64,000 nt of DNA from Sphingomonas trueperi (GTDB lineage: Bacteria > Pseudomonadota > Alphaproteobacteria > Sphingomonadales > Sphingomonadaceae): contig NZ_JAATJB010000003.1 in NCBI RefSeq assembly GCF_011927635.1, positions 1-64,000 of the forward strand. Direction: 5' to 3'. Under the pieces are notes generated by a model that did no database searches, had not been told where the DNA came from, and saw nothing but the letters and a program-made list of their open reading frames with translations. A program made the translations under genes and the position numbers. The first letter of the stretch is position 1. The number at the start of each line of letters is the position of its first letter. Of the stretch, positions 51,119 through 60,616 are shown piece by piece.

Positions 51119-52498
51119 CTATTTGCCCAAGAGCTGATCGACCAAGCTATTGAGATTCCTGTAGCCGGATACACGCAACGGCAGAGGATCGCCAGCCTTC
51201 GCGTGCGGTGCGGCAGGTGCCAGCGCGCGTTCGAAGCCCAATTTGGCGGATTCGCGCATCCGCAGCGCAGCATGCGCCACCGGACGGATTTCGCCGGACA
51301 GGGCGATTTCGCCGAACACCACCGCATCGGCCGGAATCGGCCGCTCGGACAATGCAGAGACGAGCGCCGCCGCCACCGCCAGATCGGCGGCGGGATCTTG
51401 CACGCGGTAGCCGCCGGCGATGTTGAGATAGACTTCGCAGGCCGAGAAGCTCAGCCCGCAGCGCGCCTCCAGCACCGCCAGTACCATCGAGAGGCGCGGC
51501 GAATCCCAGCCGACCACCGATCGCCGCGGCGTCGCGCCCGAAGCCAGCCGCACGGTGAGCGCCTGTACTTCGACGAGCACGGGCCGCGTCCCCTCCAGCG
51601 CCGGGAAGACGACGGTGCCGGTGACGGTCTCGTCGCGCTGGGTGAGGAACAGCGAGGAGGGGTTGGCCACCTCCGCCAGCCCCTCGGTCTGCATCGAGAA
51701 GACGCCGATCTCGTCGGTGCCGCCGAAGCGGTTCTTCACCGCGCGCAGGATGCGGTAGAGATGGCTGCGCTCGCCCTCGAAGGCGAGCACGGTGTCGACC
51801 ATGTGCTCGAGCACGCGCGGGCCCGCGATCGAGCCGTCCTTGGTGACGTGCCCCACCATCACCAGCGCGGTGCCGCGTTCCTTGGCGAAGCGGATCAGTT
51901 CCTGCGCGCTGGCGCGGACCTGGCTCACCGTGCCCGGCGCGCCTTCGATCAGGTCCGAATGCATCGTCTGGATCGAATCGATGATCAGCAGGTCGGGCGG
52001 GGTGGTCATGCTCAGCGTCGTCAGGATGTCGCGCACCGAGGTGGCGGCGGCGAGCTGCACCGGTGCCTGGCCGAGGCCCAGGCGCCGCGCGCGCAGCCGC
52101 ACCTGGTCGGCGGCTTCCTCGCCCGAGACATAGGCGACCGAGAGCCCGCGGCTGGCGATCTTGGCGGCGGCCTGGAGCAGCAGCGTCGACTTGCCGATGC
52201 CGGGATCCCCCCCGATCAGCGTCGCCGATCCCTCGACAAAGCCGCCGCCAAGCGCGCGATCGAACTCGGCGATACCGCTCGGCATCCGCTCGGGCAGGGC
52301 GACCTCGGCGTCGAGCCCGGAGAGCAGGATCATCCGCCCGCCCGATTGCAGATGGTGCTTGGCCTGGAACGGCGTGGCGGGCCCGCCGGCTTCCTCGACC
52401 AGTGTGTTCCACTCCGCGCAATCGGCGCATTGCCCCGCCCATTTCGAGGTCACCGAGCCGCAGGCCTGGCACACATAGCGCTTCTGGAGTTTTGCCAT
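51119..52498 (-). CDS. radA: DNA repair protein RadA
   Basis: A 459-residue RecA-like branch-migration ATPase. It has an N-terminal C4 zinc finger (YVCQACGS...CADCAEWN), Walker A (IGGDPGIGKSTLLLQAA), Walker B (DLLIIDSIQTM), the RadA motif KNRFGGTDEIGVFSM and a C-terminal Lon-like domain (PAADLAVAAALVSALSERPI). The start MAKLQKRYVCQACG is the usual family N-terminus. It is divergent from cvpA. Confidence 0.95.
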   Translation of the reverse strand: MAKLQKRYVCQACGSVTSKWAGQCADCAEWNTLVEEAGGPATPFQAKHHLQSGGRMILLSGLDAEVALPERMPSGIAEFDRALGGGFVEGSATLIGGDPGIGKSTLLLQAAAKIASRGLSVAYVSGEEAADQVRLRARRLGLGQAPVQLAAATSVRDILTTLSMTTPPDLLIIDSIQTMHSDLIEGAPGTVSQVRASAQELIRFAKERGTALVMVGHVTKDGSIAGPRVLEHMVDTVLAFEGERSHLYRILRAVKNRFGGTDEIGVFSMQTEGLAEVANPSSLFLTQRDETVTGTVVFPALEGTRPVLVEVQALTVRLASGATPRRSVVGWDSPRLSMVLAVLEARCGLSFSACEVYLNIAGGYRVQDPAADLAVAAALVSALSERPIPADAVVFGEIALSGEIRPVAHAALRMRESAKLGFERALAPAAPHAKAGDPLPLRVSGYRNLNSLVDQLLGK

Positions 52499-52602
52499 GG
52501 GCATGCTGTAGCGCGACGGAAACGAAAAGGGAACGGGTGCCGCGGTGGGGGGCTCCGCACGCCGCCTCTTTTCCCGGTGCGCCACACTGCTATGGAGCGC
52601 GC

Positions 52603-53181
52603 ATGACCGGGCTCGACATCGTCACGCTTCTCATCATCGCAGGCGCCGCCATCCTCGGCTTCCTGCGCGGCTTCACCACCGAGGTGCTGGCGTTCCTCGC
52701 CTGGATCCTCGTGGTGGTGGCGGTGAAGTTCTTCCATGCCGGGCTCACGGCCATATTCGCGCCGATGATCGGCACCGAGGGCGGGGCGGCGGTGCTCGCC
52801 TTCGCGCTGCTCGCCGGGGGCAGCTATTTCGGCGGGCGGCTGATCGCCAACACGCTGGGCGGGCAGATGCGCAACTCGGTGCTGGGGCCGATCGACCGCG
52901 CACTCGGCGTCGGCTTCGGGGTTGCCAAGGGGCTGATCCTGGTCAGCATGGGCTTCCTGGTGCTGATGCTGGTGCTCGACACGTTCGAGGGCGGGCGCAC
53001 GCACCGGCCGAAATGGATCACCAAGTCGGTCACCTACCCGCTGCTCGACACCACCAGCGCCGCGATCGGTGATTTCGTCGACCGGCGGCGGAAGGGCGAG
53101 CCTGTGTTCGGCGGCGACAATGCGAGCGTGGGTTCGGAGGACATGGGCGAGGTCCGGCCGCGGAAGCGCAAGGCGGATTGA
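52603..53181 (+). CDS. cvpA: CvpA family membrane protein
   Basis: A 192-residue inner-membrane protein with four hydrophobic segments. It has the CvpA start GLDIVTLLIIAGAAILGFLR, then GFTTEVLAFLAWILVVVAVK and LGPIDRALGVGFGVAKGLIL, and a charged C-terminal tail (VRPRKRKAD). CvpA is linked to colicin V export and stress responses, but its mechanism is unclear. It is often near radA, as here. Confidence 0.9.
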   Translation: MTGLDIVTLLIIAGAAILGFLRGFTTEVLAFLAWILVVVAVKFFHAGLTAIFAPMIGTEGGAAVLAFALLAGGSYFGGRLIANTLGGQMRNSVLGPIDRALGVGFGVAKGLILVSMGFLVLMLVLDTFEGGRTHRPKWITKSVTYPLLDTTSAAIGDFVDRRRKGEPVFGGDNASVGSEDMGEVRPRKRKAD

Positions 53182-53305
53182 CCTGCTGCCCTCCCCTTGG
53201 AGGGGAGGATCGAGTCTGCCGAGGCGCGAGCCGCCGGCGCAACCCATACGAAAGGCGGGTAATTGGCGCTCGCAACTGCGGGAAGGCTACCCTAGATCAA
53301 AGGGC

Positions 53306-53740
53306 ATGAACGCCCCGCTCTACAATATGGAAATCCTGCGCCTCGCCGCCGCGATCCCGCATCACGCACGACTGGAACGGCCCGGCGGCACGTCCGAGAA
53401 GCGCTCGCCGGTGTGCGGGAGCCGGGTGACGGTGGACATCGCCGTCGACGAAACGGGCAAGGTGGCAGAGGTCGGCATGCTGGTCCGTGCCTGCGCGCTG
53501 GGACAGGCATCGGCAGCGCTGATGGGCGAGGCCGTGGTCGGCCGCACCCCTGCCGACATTGCCGTAGCGCGCGACCAGCTCACCGACTGGCTTGCCGGCG
53601 AGCGCGAGGTGCCGCCCGAATGGCCGGGCATGGCATTGTTTGTCCCCGCGCTGCCGCATCGCGGCCGCCACGCCTCGATCCGCTTGGCCTTCGAGGCCGC
53701 GGCCGAGGCGGCGGCGCAGGCGGCGGAGGCACGGGTCTGA
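53306..53740 (+). CDS. IscU/NifU-like iron-sulfur scaffold-type protein
   Basis: A 144-residue protein similar to the NifU N-terminal/IscU family (YNMEILRLAAAIPHHARLER, SPVCGSRVTVDIAVDETG, RACALGQASAALMGEA). Two of the expected cysteines are visible (PVCGS, RACALG). The third is not obvious, so cluster binding may be altered. Its stop overlaps the Kef gene start by 1 nt. Confidence 0.7.
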   Translation: MNAPLYNMEILRLAAAIPHHARLERPGGTSEKRSPVCGSRVTVDIAVDETGKVAEVGMLVRACALGQASAALMGEAVVGRTPADIAVARDQLTDWLAGEREVPPEWPGMALFVPALPHRGRHASIRLAFEAAAEAAAQAAEARV

Positions 53741-55521
53741 TGGAGCATGCGTCCGACGGTTCGATTCTCGCCGACGCAGTGCCGATGCTCGGCTTTGCGC
53801 TGTTTTTCGTGCTGCTGTTCCGGCGGCTCGGACTTGGTGCAACGCTGGGCTTTCTCGTCGCCGGCGCGCTGGTCGGCCCGCACGTGCTGCGGCTGGTCGG
53901 CGATGCCGAGGGCAAGATGGGCATTGCCGAGCTCGGCATCGCGCTCCTCCTGTTCCTCGTCGGGCTCGAGCTGAGCCCGTCGCGGCTGTGGCGGATGCGG
54001 CGCGACATCTTCGGCCTCGGCTTCCTGCAGGTGGCCCTGTGCGGCATCGCGATCGCGGCGATCGTCTGGGCGGTGACGGGCTCGACGCTGGCCGCCGCGC
54101 TGGCGCTGGGACTGCCGATGGGGCTGTCCTCCACCGCGCAGGTGCTGCCGCTGCTGCAATCCGCCGGCCGCCTGCGCACCCCGTTCGGTGAGCGCGCCTT
54201 CGCGATCCTCCTGTTCCAGGACCTGTCGATCGTGCCGCTGATCACGATCGTCGCCGCGCTGTCGCGCAACCCGGCCGACCAAGGCGGCCCGCCGGGCTGG
54301 CTGCTCGGTCTCTACACCGTCGGCGCGATCGTCGGGCTGGTGGTCGCCGGGCGCTTCCTGCTCCGGCCGCTGTTCCGGTTGATCGGCAATCTCGACGAGC
54401 GCGAGATGTTCGTCTTCGCAGGGCTGCTGACGGTGATCGCCAGCGCCGCGGTGATGGAGGCGCTGGGGCTCTCCGCCGCGCTCGGCGCGTTCATCGCGGG
54501 CGTGATGCTCGCGGACTCGCCCTTCCGGCACGAGATCGAGGCCGATGTCGAGCCGTTCCGCGCGATCCTGCTCGGGCTGTTCTTCGTCGCGGTGGGGATG
54601 ACGCTCGACCTCCACGCGATCGCCGAGCGGCCCTTGTTCGTCGCGGGTATGGCGCTGGCGCTGATCGCCGCCAAGGCGGCGCTGATCATGGGGCTGGCGC
54701 TGCTGTTCGGGATGAAGCCGCGCGGGGCGTTCGCGCTCGGCGTGCTGTTGTCCCAGGGCGGTGAGTTTGGCTTCGTGCTGTTCGCCCAGGCGCAGAAGGC
54801 GCTGCTGATCGAGCCCCAGGCGGCCAGCGTGTTCAGCGCGATCGTCACGCTCTCGATGGCGACCACGCCGTTCCTGATGATGGCCACCAGGCGGCTGCGT
54901 GCCGAACCGGTCAGGGCCGGGGCCACGCCCGATGGTCCGCGCCAGGAAGGCGCCAATGCGGTGGTCGTCGGCTATGGCCGCTTCGGCCAGACGGTGGCGC
55001 AGATGCTGATCGCGCAAGGGATTCCGGTGACGATCATCGACCGCGACGTCGAGATGATCGAGACCGCGGGCAGCTTCGGCATGAAGGTCTATTACGGCGA
55101 CGGCACCCGCATCGACCTGCTCCGCCAGGCGGGAGCGGGGGAGGCCGAGCTGCTGATGTTCTGCCAGGACGGCGACGCGATGGACACCGAAGTGGTGGAG
55201 GGGGTGCACGCTGCCTTCCCCAACGCCAGCATCTTCGTGCGGGCCTATGATCGCCGCAGCGTGATGAAGCTCAACGGCGCGCCGCTGTCGGGCGTGGTGC
55301 GCGAGGTGCTGGAGAGCGCGATCGTGATGGCGCGGCGGGCGATGGACGCGGTGGGGGTCGACGGCGCCGAGATCGACCGGACCGAGGCCGAATATCGCCG
55401 TACCGACATCGCCCGGCTCAAGGCGCAGAAGGAAACCGGCGACATCTATGCCGGGCGCGACGGTCTGTTCAGCCAGGCGTCGGCCGCCGCGGCGGCGGTG
55501 CAGGATCGTGGCGATGGTTGA
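53740..55521 (+). CDS. KefB/KefC-type cation:proton antiporter with RCK domain
   Basis: A 593-residue CPA2 antiporter with about 12 membrane helices in residues 1-390 (for example LGFALFFVLLFRRLGLGATL, GIALLLFLVGLELSPSRLWR, LFQDLSIVPLITIVAALS). A cytosolic TrkA-N/RCK NAD-binding domain follows (about 405-530: NAVVVGYGRFGQTVAQMLIA). It likely exports potassium in exchange for protons under stress. It is coupled to the upstream IscU-like gene by a TGATG overlap. Confidence 0.9.
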   Translation: MEHASDGSILADAVPMLGFALFFVLLFRRLGLGATLGFLVAGALVGPHVLRLVGDAEGKMGIAELGIALLLFLVGLELSPSRLWRMRRDIFGLGFLQVALCGIAIAAIVWAVTGSTLAAALALGLPMGLSSTAQVLPLLQSAGRLRTPFGERAFAILLFQDLSIVPLITIVAALSRNPADQGGPPGWLLGLYTVGAIVGLVVAGRFLLRPLFRLIGNLDEREMFVFAGLLTVIASAAVMEALGLSAALGAFIAGVMLADSPFRHEIEADVEPFRAILLGLFFVAVGMTLDLHAIAERPLFVAGMALALIAAKAALIMGLALLFGMKPRGAFALGVLLSQGGEFGFVLFAQAQKALLIEPQAASVFSAIVTLSMATTPFLMMATRRLRAEPVRAGATPDGPRQEGANAVVVGYGRFGQTVAQMLIAQGIPVTIIDRDVEMIETAGSFGMKVYYGDGTRIDLLRQAGAGEAELLMFCQDGDAMDTEVVEGVHAAFPNASIFVRAYDRRSVMKLNGAPLSGVVREVLESAIVMARRAMDAVGVDGAEIDRTEAEYRRTDIARLKAQKETGDIYAGRDGLFSQASAAAAAVQDRGDG

Positions 55522-55536
55522 TCGGGGAATATTCGC

Positions 55537-55878
55537 ATGAACTGGATCGCGATACTGGCGGCGCTTTCGGGCGCGATGGCGGTGGCGGCCGGGGCCTTCG
55601 GGGCGCATGGCGCGCAAGGGCAGGCGGTCGAGTGGCTCAAGACCGGCGGGCAGTATCAGCTCGTGCACGCGGTGGCGGCGCTCGTCGCGCTGCAGTTCGG
55701 CGCGCGGGGGCCGGCGGCTCTGTTCGTCGGCGGCGGGTTCGTGTTTGCGGGCACGCTCTACCTGATGGCGCTGGGCCTGCCGCGTTGGCTCGGGGCGGTG
55801 ACGCCGATCGGCGGTGCGGCGCTGATCGTCGGATGGCTGTGGCTGGCTTGGGCGCTGGCATCCAAGGTCGCGAAATGA
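55537..55878 (+). CDS. DUF423 membrane protein
   Basis: A 113-residue protein with four membrane segments and the DUF423 pattern: ILAALSGAMAVAAGAFGAHG, TGGQYQLVHAVAALVALQFG, GTLYLMALGLPRWLGAVTPI. Function is unknown. It starts 15 bp after the Kef antiporter stop and overlaps the following gene by 4 nt, so it is part of the same transcription unit. Confidence 0.88.
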   Translation: MNWIAILAALSGAMAVAAGAFGAHGAQGQAVEWLKTGGQYQLVHAVAALVALQFGARGPAALFVGGGFVFAGTLYLMALGLPRWLGAVTPIGGAALIVGWLWLAWALASKVAK

Positions 55879-56234
55879 GCGAGGTGCAGGCGCCCTGGGA
55901 CGCGGCGCAGGTCCGGCTTTGGCTCGAACGGCGGATCAAGGCCGCGCGCGCGGACCAGGACGTCGCCGACCGCTACGGCCGCGACCGCGAGGACGACTAT
56001 GACAAGGCTGCCGCCGAGGAATGGGTGTGCGAGCAGCTTCGCCACAGCGACGCGGTCGAGGATCAGGCGCGGCTGGGCGAGGCGGTGAAGGCGCTGCTGG
56101 CGAAGGACGATTTCTACCGCGCGGGGGTGCGCAACGACCAGCGTTTCGAGCGCGAGGTGAAGGCCTATCTGCGCAAGCTCACCAAGATGACGAAGACCAA
56201 CACCGGGTTCGGCAAGACGCTGCGCTATCAGTGA
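55875..56234 (+). CDS. hypothetical charged protein
   Basis: A 119-residue acidic/basic soluble protein (APWDAAQVRLWLERRIKAAR, EWVCEQLRHSDAVEDQARLG) ending in a basic KLTKMTKTNTGFGKTLRYQ. The ATG overlaps the DUF423 stop (ATGA). It has no recognised domain and is predicted mainly helical. It is followed by a terminator-like hairpin repeat. Confidence 0.7.
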   Translation: MSEVQAPWDAAQVRLWLERRIKAARADQDVADRYGRDREDDYDKAAAEEWVCEQLRHSDAVEDQARLGEAVKALLAKDDFYRAGVRNDQRFEREVKAYLRKLTKMTKTNTGFGKTLRYQ

Positions 56235-56242
56235 TCGTTTTT

Positions 56243-56270
56243 AAGCCCCTCCCCTTCAGGGGAGGGGCTT
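56243..56270. repeat. CCCCTCCCC-type hairpin, copy C (left hairpin only)
   Basis: A perfect palindrome with arms AAGCCCCTCCCC and its complement around TTCA, identical to the left end of the copies at 38460 and 59399. It lies 8 bp after the 55875-56234 gene and 9 bp after the convergent DUF2256 gene, so it probably works as a bidirectional terminator. Confidence 0.85.
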
Positions 56271-56279
56271 GGATTTGAG

Positions 56280-56423
56280 TCACTTCCCCGTCCGCCGGCA
56301 CCGCTCCGAACAGTACACAACGCTATCCCAGTCCCGCTCCCACTTCTTCCGCCAGGCGAAGGGGCGCTGGCAGACCGGGCAGGTCTTGCTGGGCAGGTCC
56401 CGCTTGGCGACGCCGCGCGGCAT
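56280..56423 (-). CDS. DUF2256 small zinc-ribbon-like protein
   Basis: A 47-residue protein matching DUF2256: [20 protein letters not shown], then [18 protein letters not shown]. It has CxxC and CxxxC metal-ligand pairs, suggesting a zinc knuckle. The start ATG lies 4 bp after the stop of the M1 peptidase gene, so it is probably co-transcribed with it. In other bacteria it often sits near photolyase-type genes; none is seen here. Confidence 0.8.
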   Translation of the reverse strand: MPRGVAKRDLPSKTCPVCQRPFAWRKKWERDWDSVVYCSERCRRTGK

Positions 56424-56427
56424 GCGA

Positions 56428-58305
56428 TCAGTCCGCGCCGACGATCTTCGCCACGCCCGCCGCGACGGTGGGATGGTAGCGCGCCTTCGAGGCCTCGTAA
56501 AAGCGCCGCGCGATCGGCGTGCCCCAATCGCCCTGCGCCATCAGGTCCTTGTAGATCGGGTAGATCAGCAGGCCCCGGCCGACGCTGCCGACCAGCTTCT
56601 CGATGCTCGGCACCGCCGGATCATAGCGGTTGGCGATCGCCAGCTCGCCCCAGGCCGAGCGGACATAGGCGTTGTTCGATGCCGACAGCCCCAGCGTCTC
56701 GTCCAATTCCTTGAGCCGCGTCGGCGTCTGCTGGCGGTTCAGCCCGTTGAGGAAGCGCAGCCATTGCTGCGTCGCCCAGCCCTGCGGATGCACTGCCGAG
56801 ACCGGCCCGCCGGCATTCACCGCCGCGAGCGCGGCATCGACCGCCTTGAGCGTCGCCGATTGCACGTGCACCGCATTGTTCGGCAGGCCGGCGGCATAGG
56901 CCCATTTGTCGAGCTGGAGATTGGCCTCGAGCCCGGCATCGCCCTTTACCAGATTCGCGCGCAGGTCTGCGAGGAACCCCGCGGTGGTCTGCGGCTGGAA
57001 GGCATGGCGGTCGAAATAGCCGCGCAGATAGACGTCCCAGCGCGCGCGGCCGACGGTGCGCTCGATCGTGCGCAGGAAGGTCGAGCCCTTGAAGTAATCG
57101 AGCTGCCCGAAGGTCGCACCGGGATCGCCGTGGAGCCGCGTGGTCGGCGCCTCCATGCCGCCGGCATCGGCGATGTCGCGCTGCAGCCCGTCCCATTCGA
57201 GATCGGCGTCGGTCGCGGCGCGTTCCTTGCCGTAGACCGCCTCCATGATGCGGTTCTCGAAATAGGTGGTGAACCCCTCGTTGAGCCAGCTGTCCGACCA
57301 GGTCGCGTTGGTGACGAGATTGCCCGACCAGCTATGCGCCAGCTCATGCGCCACCACGTCGACGTTCGACTTGTCGCCGGTGATGATGGTCGGCGTCAGG
57401 AAGGTAAGGGTGGGGTTCTCCATGCCGCCATAGGGGAAGCTCGGCGGCAGAACGAGCATGTCGTAGCGGCCCCAGCGATAGGGGCCGTAGAGCGCCTGCG
57501 CCGCGTCGATCATCTTCTCGACATCGGCGACTTCCTTCGCGGCGGCGGCAAGCATGCTCGGCTCGGTCCACACGCCGGCGCGTGGGCCGACGGGCTGGAA
57601 GGCGAGGTCGCCGACCGCGAACGCGATTAGATAGGGCGGCACCGGCTTGTCCATGCGGAAGCGGAAGCTGTGCCAGCCCTTGCCCGCCGGCACGCCCTTG
57701 GCGCCGTCGATCCGCGCGCCGCTCGCCACGGCGACGAGGTCGGCGGGGACGGTGAGGGTGGCCGACCAGGTCTGGCGGATGCCGGGGCTGTCCTGGGTGG
57801 GGATCCAGCTGCGGTTGTTGATCGGCTGGCCCTGGCTGAACAGATAGGGCTTCTTCTTGCCGGCGGTGAGCGCGGGGGCGAGCCATTGCAGCGCCGAGGC
57901 GCCGGGCGCGGTCGCGTAGTGGACCACGATCTTGCGCGCGCCGTGCAACTGTACGGTGAGCGGCGCGCCGAGATCGGGCTTGGCCGTGCCGATCGCGAAG
58001 GGCAGCGGCTTGCCGGCGGCGTCGGTCACCTTGGTGATCACCAGCCCGTCGTCGTCGAGCACGATCTCGGTCGCGCCGGGCGCGGCGAGGATGTCGAGCG
58101 TGGCGGTACCGCTGAGCGTCTTGCGCGCGAAATCGGCGCGCAGATCGAGCGCGACATGGGTGACGCGCGCCACTTCCGGTCGCGCATAGGTCCACACGTC
58201 CTTCGCCTCGGGCGTGGTGAGGATCGGCGCGGGGGCGGTCTGCTGGGCGAGGGCGGGGGAGACGAGCATGGTCGAGGCGGCGAGGGCCAGGGCTAGGATG
58301 CGCAT
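56428..58305 (-). CDS. exported M1-family metalloaminopeptidase
   Basis: A 625-residue zinc peptidase of the M1 family, closest in layout to leukotriene-A4-hydrolase-type enzymes. It has a signal peptide ([17 protein letters not shown]) and the exopeptidase motif [13 protein letters not shown]. The zinc site is [20 protein letters not shown] then WLNEG (HExxH plus the distant Glu). A C-terminal helical domain follows. It removes N-terminal residues from peptides in the periplasm. Confidence 0.93.
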   Translation of the reverse strand: MRILALALAASTMLVSPALAQQTAPAPILTTPEAKDVWTYARPEVARVTHVALDLRADFARKTLSGTATLDILAAPGATEIVLDDDGLVITKVTDAAGKPLPFAIGTAKPDLGAPLTVQLHGARKIVVHYATAPGASALQWLAPALTAGKKKPYLFSQGQPINNRSWIPTQDSPGIRQTWSATLTVPADLVAVASGARIDGAKGVPAGKGWHSFRFRMDKPVPPYLIAFAVGDLAFQPVGPRAGVWTEPSMLAAAAKEVADVEKMIDAAQALYGPYRWGRYDMLVLPPSFPYGGMENPTLTFLTPTIITGDKSNVDVVAHELAHSWSGNLVTNATWSDSWLNEGFTTYFENRIMEAVYGKERAATDADLEWDGLQRDIADAGGMEAPTTRLHGDPGATFGQLDYFKGSTFLRTIERTVGRARWDVYLRGYFDRHAFQPQTTAGFLADLRANLVKGDAGLEANLQLDKWAYAAGLPNNAVHVQSATLKAVDAALAAVNAGGPVSAVHPQGWATQQWLRFLNGLNRQQTPTRLKELDETLGLSASNNAYVRSAWGELAIANRYDPAVPSIEKLVGSVGRGLLIYPIYKDLMAQGDWGTPIARRFYEASKARYHPTVAAGVAKIVGAD

Positions 58306-58416
58306 GCCACCGAGCTAGGCGCTGCCGCCGCGCGGGGCAAGCGGTTGCCACGGATCAATCACATGGCGCCGGACCCTCTGCGGACCCGTAGCGTTGATGC
58401 GGGAGGTTAAAAGGGG

Positions 58417-59400
58417 ATGCGCATGGAATGTCTGGTGGCGGAGCGGCCGGTGACGGCGGAGGACGAGGCGGCAGTGCTGCGCGACCTGATCGCCTACCTC
58501 AAGCAGCGGAAGTACCAGTTCATCACGCCGACGCCCGCCACCCATGCGCGCGTGCTCGCCCGGTCGGATCGGCAGCGGGCCGCCGACCTGCGCGACGTCT
58601 TCGGCTGGAGCCTGCCCTTCGTGCGCGATCTGCTCGATGCATCGCTGCTGGAGGCGCTGGAGGCGGCCGGGCTGATCGAGGCAGCCGCCGGGGACCAGCT
58701 GCGCAGCAAGGTCCGCGTGTCGACGCTGGGACGCGACCTGCTGGTCCATTCCGCCTATCCCACCGACGACACCGACGCGGTGTTCTTCGGCCCCGACAGC
58801 TACCGCTTCGCGCGCTTCATCGCCGACGAACTCCGCCGCTGTCCGGAGCGCGAGGGTTCTACGCTGGTCGATATCGGCACCGGGGCCGGGGCAGGGGCGA
58901 TCGCCGCCGCGCATCGCTGTCCTCGAGTCGACATCGTGATGACCGACATCAACCCCGCTGCGCTGCGGCTGGCGCGGGTGAATGCGCAGGCGGCGGGCGT
59001 CGCGACGCGCTTCGTGCAGGGGGATGATCTGTCGGGGATCGCCGGCGAACTCGACCTCGTCTTGGCCAATCCGCCCTACATCATCGACCCCGTCGGCCGT
59101 GCCTATCGCGATGGCGGCGCGCTGCACGGCGCCGGGGTGGCGCTGGCGATGGCGTGCGAGGCGGTGCCGCGGCTGGCGGCAGGCGGACGGTTCCTGCTCT
59201 ACACCGGCAGCGCGATCGTCCGCGGGGCAGATGCGCTACACGATCGGCTGGTGCAGATCGCCGCGGCGGAAGGCTGCCGGCTGCGCTACGAGGAGATCGA
59301 CCCGGACGTGTTCGGCGAGGAGCTGGAAACCGCGGCGTACGCCGATGTCGATCGCATCGCGCTGGTGACCGCGGTGATCGAGCGGCCGAACACTTGTTAA
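58417..59400 (+). CDS. class I SAM-dependent methyltransferase with NPPY motif
   Basis: A 327-residue protein. The SAM-binding loop STLVDIGTGAGAGAIAAAHR lies at about 148-167, and NPPY (218-221) in LDLVLANPPYIIDP is the motif of N-methyltransferases acting on glutamine or nucleic-acid bases (PrmC/RlmG-like). A helical N-terminal 110 residues precede it. GGGAGG and AAGGGG lie upstream of ATG 58417; ATG 58423 is an alternative. The target is unknown. It is divergent from the M1 peptidase and its stop lies at the edge of a repeat element. Confidence 0.85.
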   Translation: MRMECLVAERPVTAEDEAAVLRDLIAYLKQRKYQFITPTPATHARVLARSDRQRAADLRDVFGWSLPFVRDLLDASLLEALEAAGLIEAAAGDQLRSKVRVSTLGRDLLVHSAYPTDDTDAVFFGPDSYRFARFIADELRRCPEREGSTLVDIGTGAGAGAIAAAHRCPRVDIVMTDINPAALRLARVNAQAAGVATRFVQGDDLSGIAGELDLVLANPPYIIDPVGRAYRDGGALHGAGVALAMACEAVPRLAAGGRFLLYTGSAIVRGADALHDRLVQIAAAEGCRLRYEEIDPDVFGEELETAAYADVDRIALVTAVIERPNTC

Positions 59401-59511
59401 GCCCCTCCCCTTCAGGGGAGGGGTTGGGGTGGGGCGGTGTCTCACCGAGAGCAACGGAGGTTCTGGAATCCCTCCACCCCCAAACCCCTCCTCCCAGGAG
59501 GAGGGGCTTAA
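59399..59511. repeat. dispersed CCCCTCCCC-type hairpin element, copy D (complete)
   Basis: This is the full element: left hairpin starting at the methyltransferase stop codon, GTGTCTCACCGAGA, TTCTGGAATCCCTCCACC, and a right hairpin ending AGGAGGAGGGGCTTAAG. It begins inside the TAA stop, so it may provide the 3' end of that mRNA. It separates the convergent methyltransferase and aroB genes. Confidence 0.88.
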
Positions 59512-59518
59512 GATCGTT

Positions 59519-60616
59519 TCACCGAACTCCGTCCAAAAACGCTGCGACCTTGGCCAGGTCCACGGTCTTGTCCAGGTACGTCTGCCCGATGCCGCGGGCG
59601 AGCAGGAAGGGCAGGGTGCTGCCTTCCATCTTCTTGTCGTGGAGCATGTGGCCGACCAGCGTCGCGCCGTCCGCCGTCACGCCGGCCGCCGTCAGCCCGT
59701 CCGGCAGCCCCACCGACCGCAGATGCGCGGCCACCCGCGCGGCATCCTCGGCCGGGCACAGTCCCTGTTCGGCCGAGAAGGCGAAGGCCAGGGCCATCCC
59801 CGCGGCCACCGCCTCGCCGTGGAGCAGCTTGTCGGAGAAGCCCGTCTCGGCCTCCAGCGCATGGCCGAAGGTGTGGCCCAGGTTGAGCAGCGCCCGCGTG
59901 CCGGTCGTCTCGCGCTCGTCCGCCGCGACGATCCGCGCCTTGGCCGCCACCGAATGGCCGATCGCATGCGCCCGCGCCGCCGGATCGCCCGCGAACAGCG
60001 CGGCGGCATTGTCCTCGCACCACGCGAAGAAGCCAGCATCGTCGATCAGCCCGTATTTCGCGACTTCGGCATAGCCCGCGCGCAGCTCGCGCTGGGGCAG
60101 GCTGTCCAGCACCTGCGGGTCGATCAGCACCACCGAAGGCTGGTGGAACGCGCCGACCAGGTTCTTGCCCGCGCGCGAATTGATCGCGGTCTTGCCGCCC
60201 ACCGAGCTGTCGACCTGCGCGAGCAGCGTGGTGGGGATCTGGACGAAATTGCAGCCGCGCTTGAGGATGCTCGTCGCGAAGCCGACCAGGTCGCCGATCA
60301 CGCCGCCGCCCAGCGCGATCACCTGGTCGCTGCGGACGACGCCCTGTTCGAGCAGCCAGTCGGTTACCGACTCGAGTTGCGCCCAGCTCTTGGTGCTCTC
60401 GCCCGCCGGCAGCGTCAGCACCGGCGCGGTCACGCCCGCCGCGGCGAGGCTGGACACCAGCGTGTCGCAGTGCGCCGACAGGTTGGTGTCGGTGATGATC
60501 GGCATCGCGCGACCACGCGACAGCGGAGCGAGCACTTCCCCCGCACGCGTGAGCAAGCCGGGTTCGATGCGCACGTCATAGCTGCGTGCGCCCAGGGCGA
60601 CGGGGATGGTGGTCAC
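59519..60616 (-). CDS. aroB: 3-dehydroquinate synthase
   Basis: A 365-residue NAD- and zinc-dependent enzyme of the shikimate pathway (DAHP to 3-dehydroquinate). It shows the NAD loop IALGGGVIGDLVGFATS. The metal ligands sit in RAGYAEVAKYGLI (Glu), LNLGHTFGHALE (His) and LLHGEAVAAGMA (His). It starts with GTG at 60616, overlapping the aroK stop by 4 nt. Confidence 0.96.
   Translation of the reverse strand: MTTIPVALGARSYDVRIEPGLLTRAGEVLAPLSRGRAMPIITDTNLSAHCDTLVSSLAAAGVTAPVLTLPAGESTKSWAQLESVTDWLLEQGVVRSDQVIALGGGVIGDLVGFATSILKRGCNFVQIPTTLLAQVDSSVGGKTAINSRAGKNLVGAFHQPSVVLIDPQVLDSLPQRELRAGYAEVAKYGLIDDAGFFAWCEDNAAALFAGDPAARAHAIGHSVAAKARIVAADERETTGTRALLNLGHTFGHALEAETGFSDKLLHGEAVAAGMALAFAFSAEQGLCPAEDAARVAAHLRSVGLPDGLTAAGVTADGATLVGHMLHDKKMEGSTLPFLLARGIGQTYLDKTVDLAKVAAFLDGVR

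Noticed and set aside
53190-53211. CCTCCCCTTGGAGGGGAGG hairpin after cvpA
   Set aside because: It resembles the left hairpin of the CCCCTCCCC family but has a different loop and no other part of the element, so I did not count it as a copy.
53362-55668. 768-codon His/Arg/Gln-rich frame opposite the Kef antiporter
   Set aside because: Its odd composition comes from reading the antiporter's codons backwards; the antiporter has membrane helices and an RCK motif.
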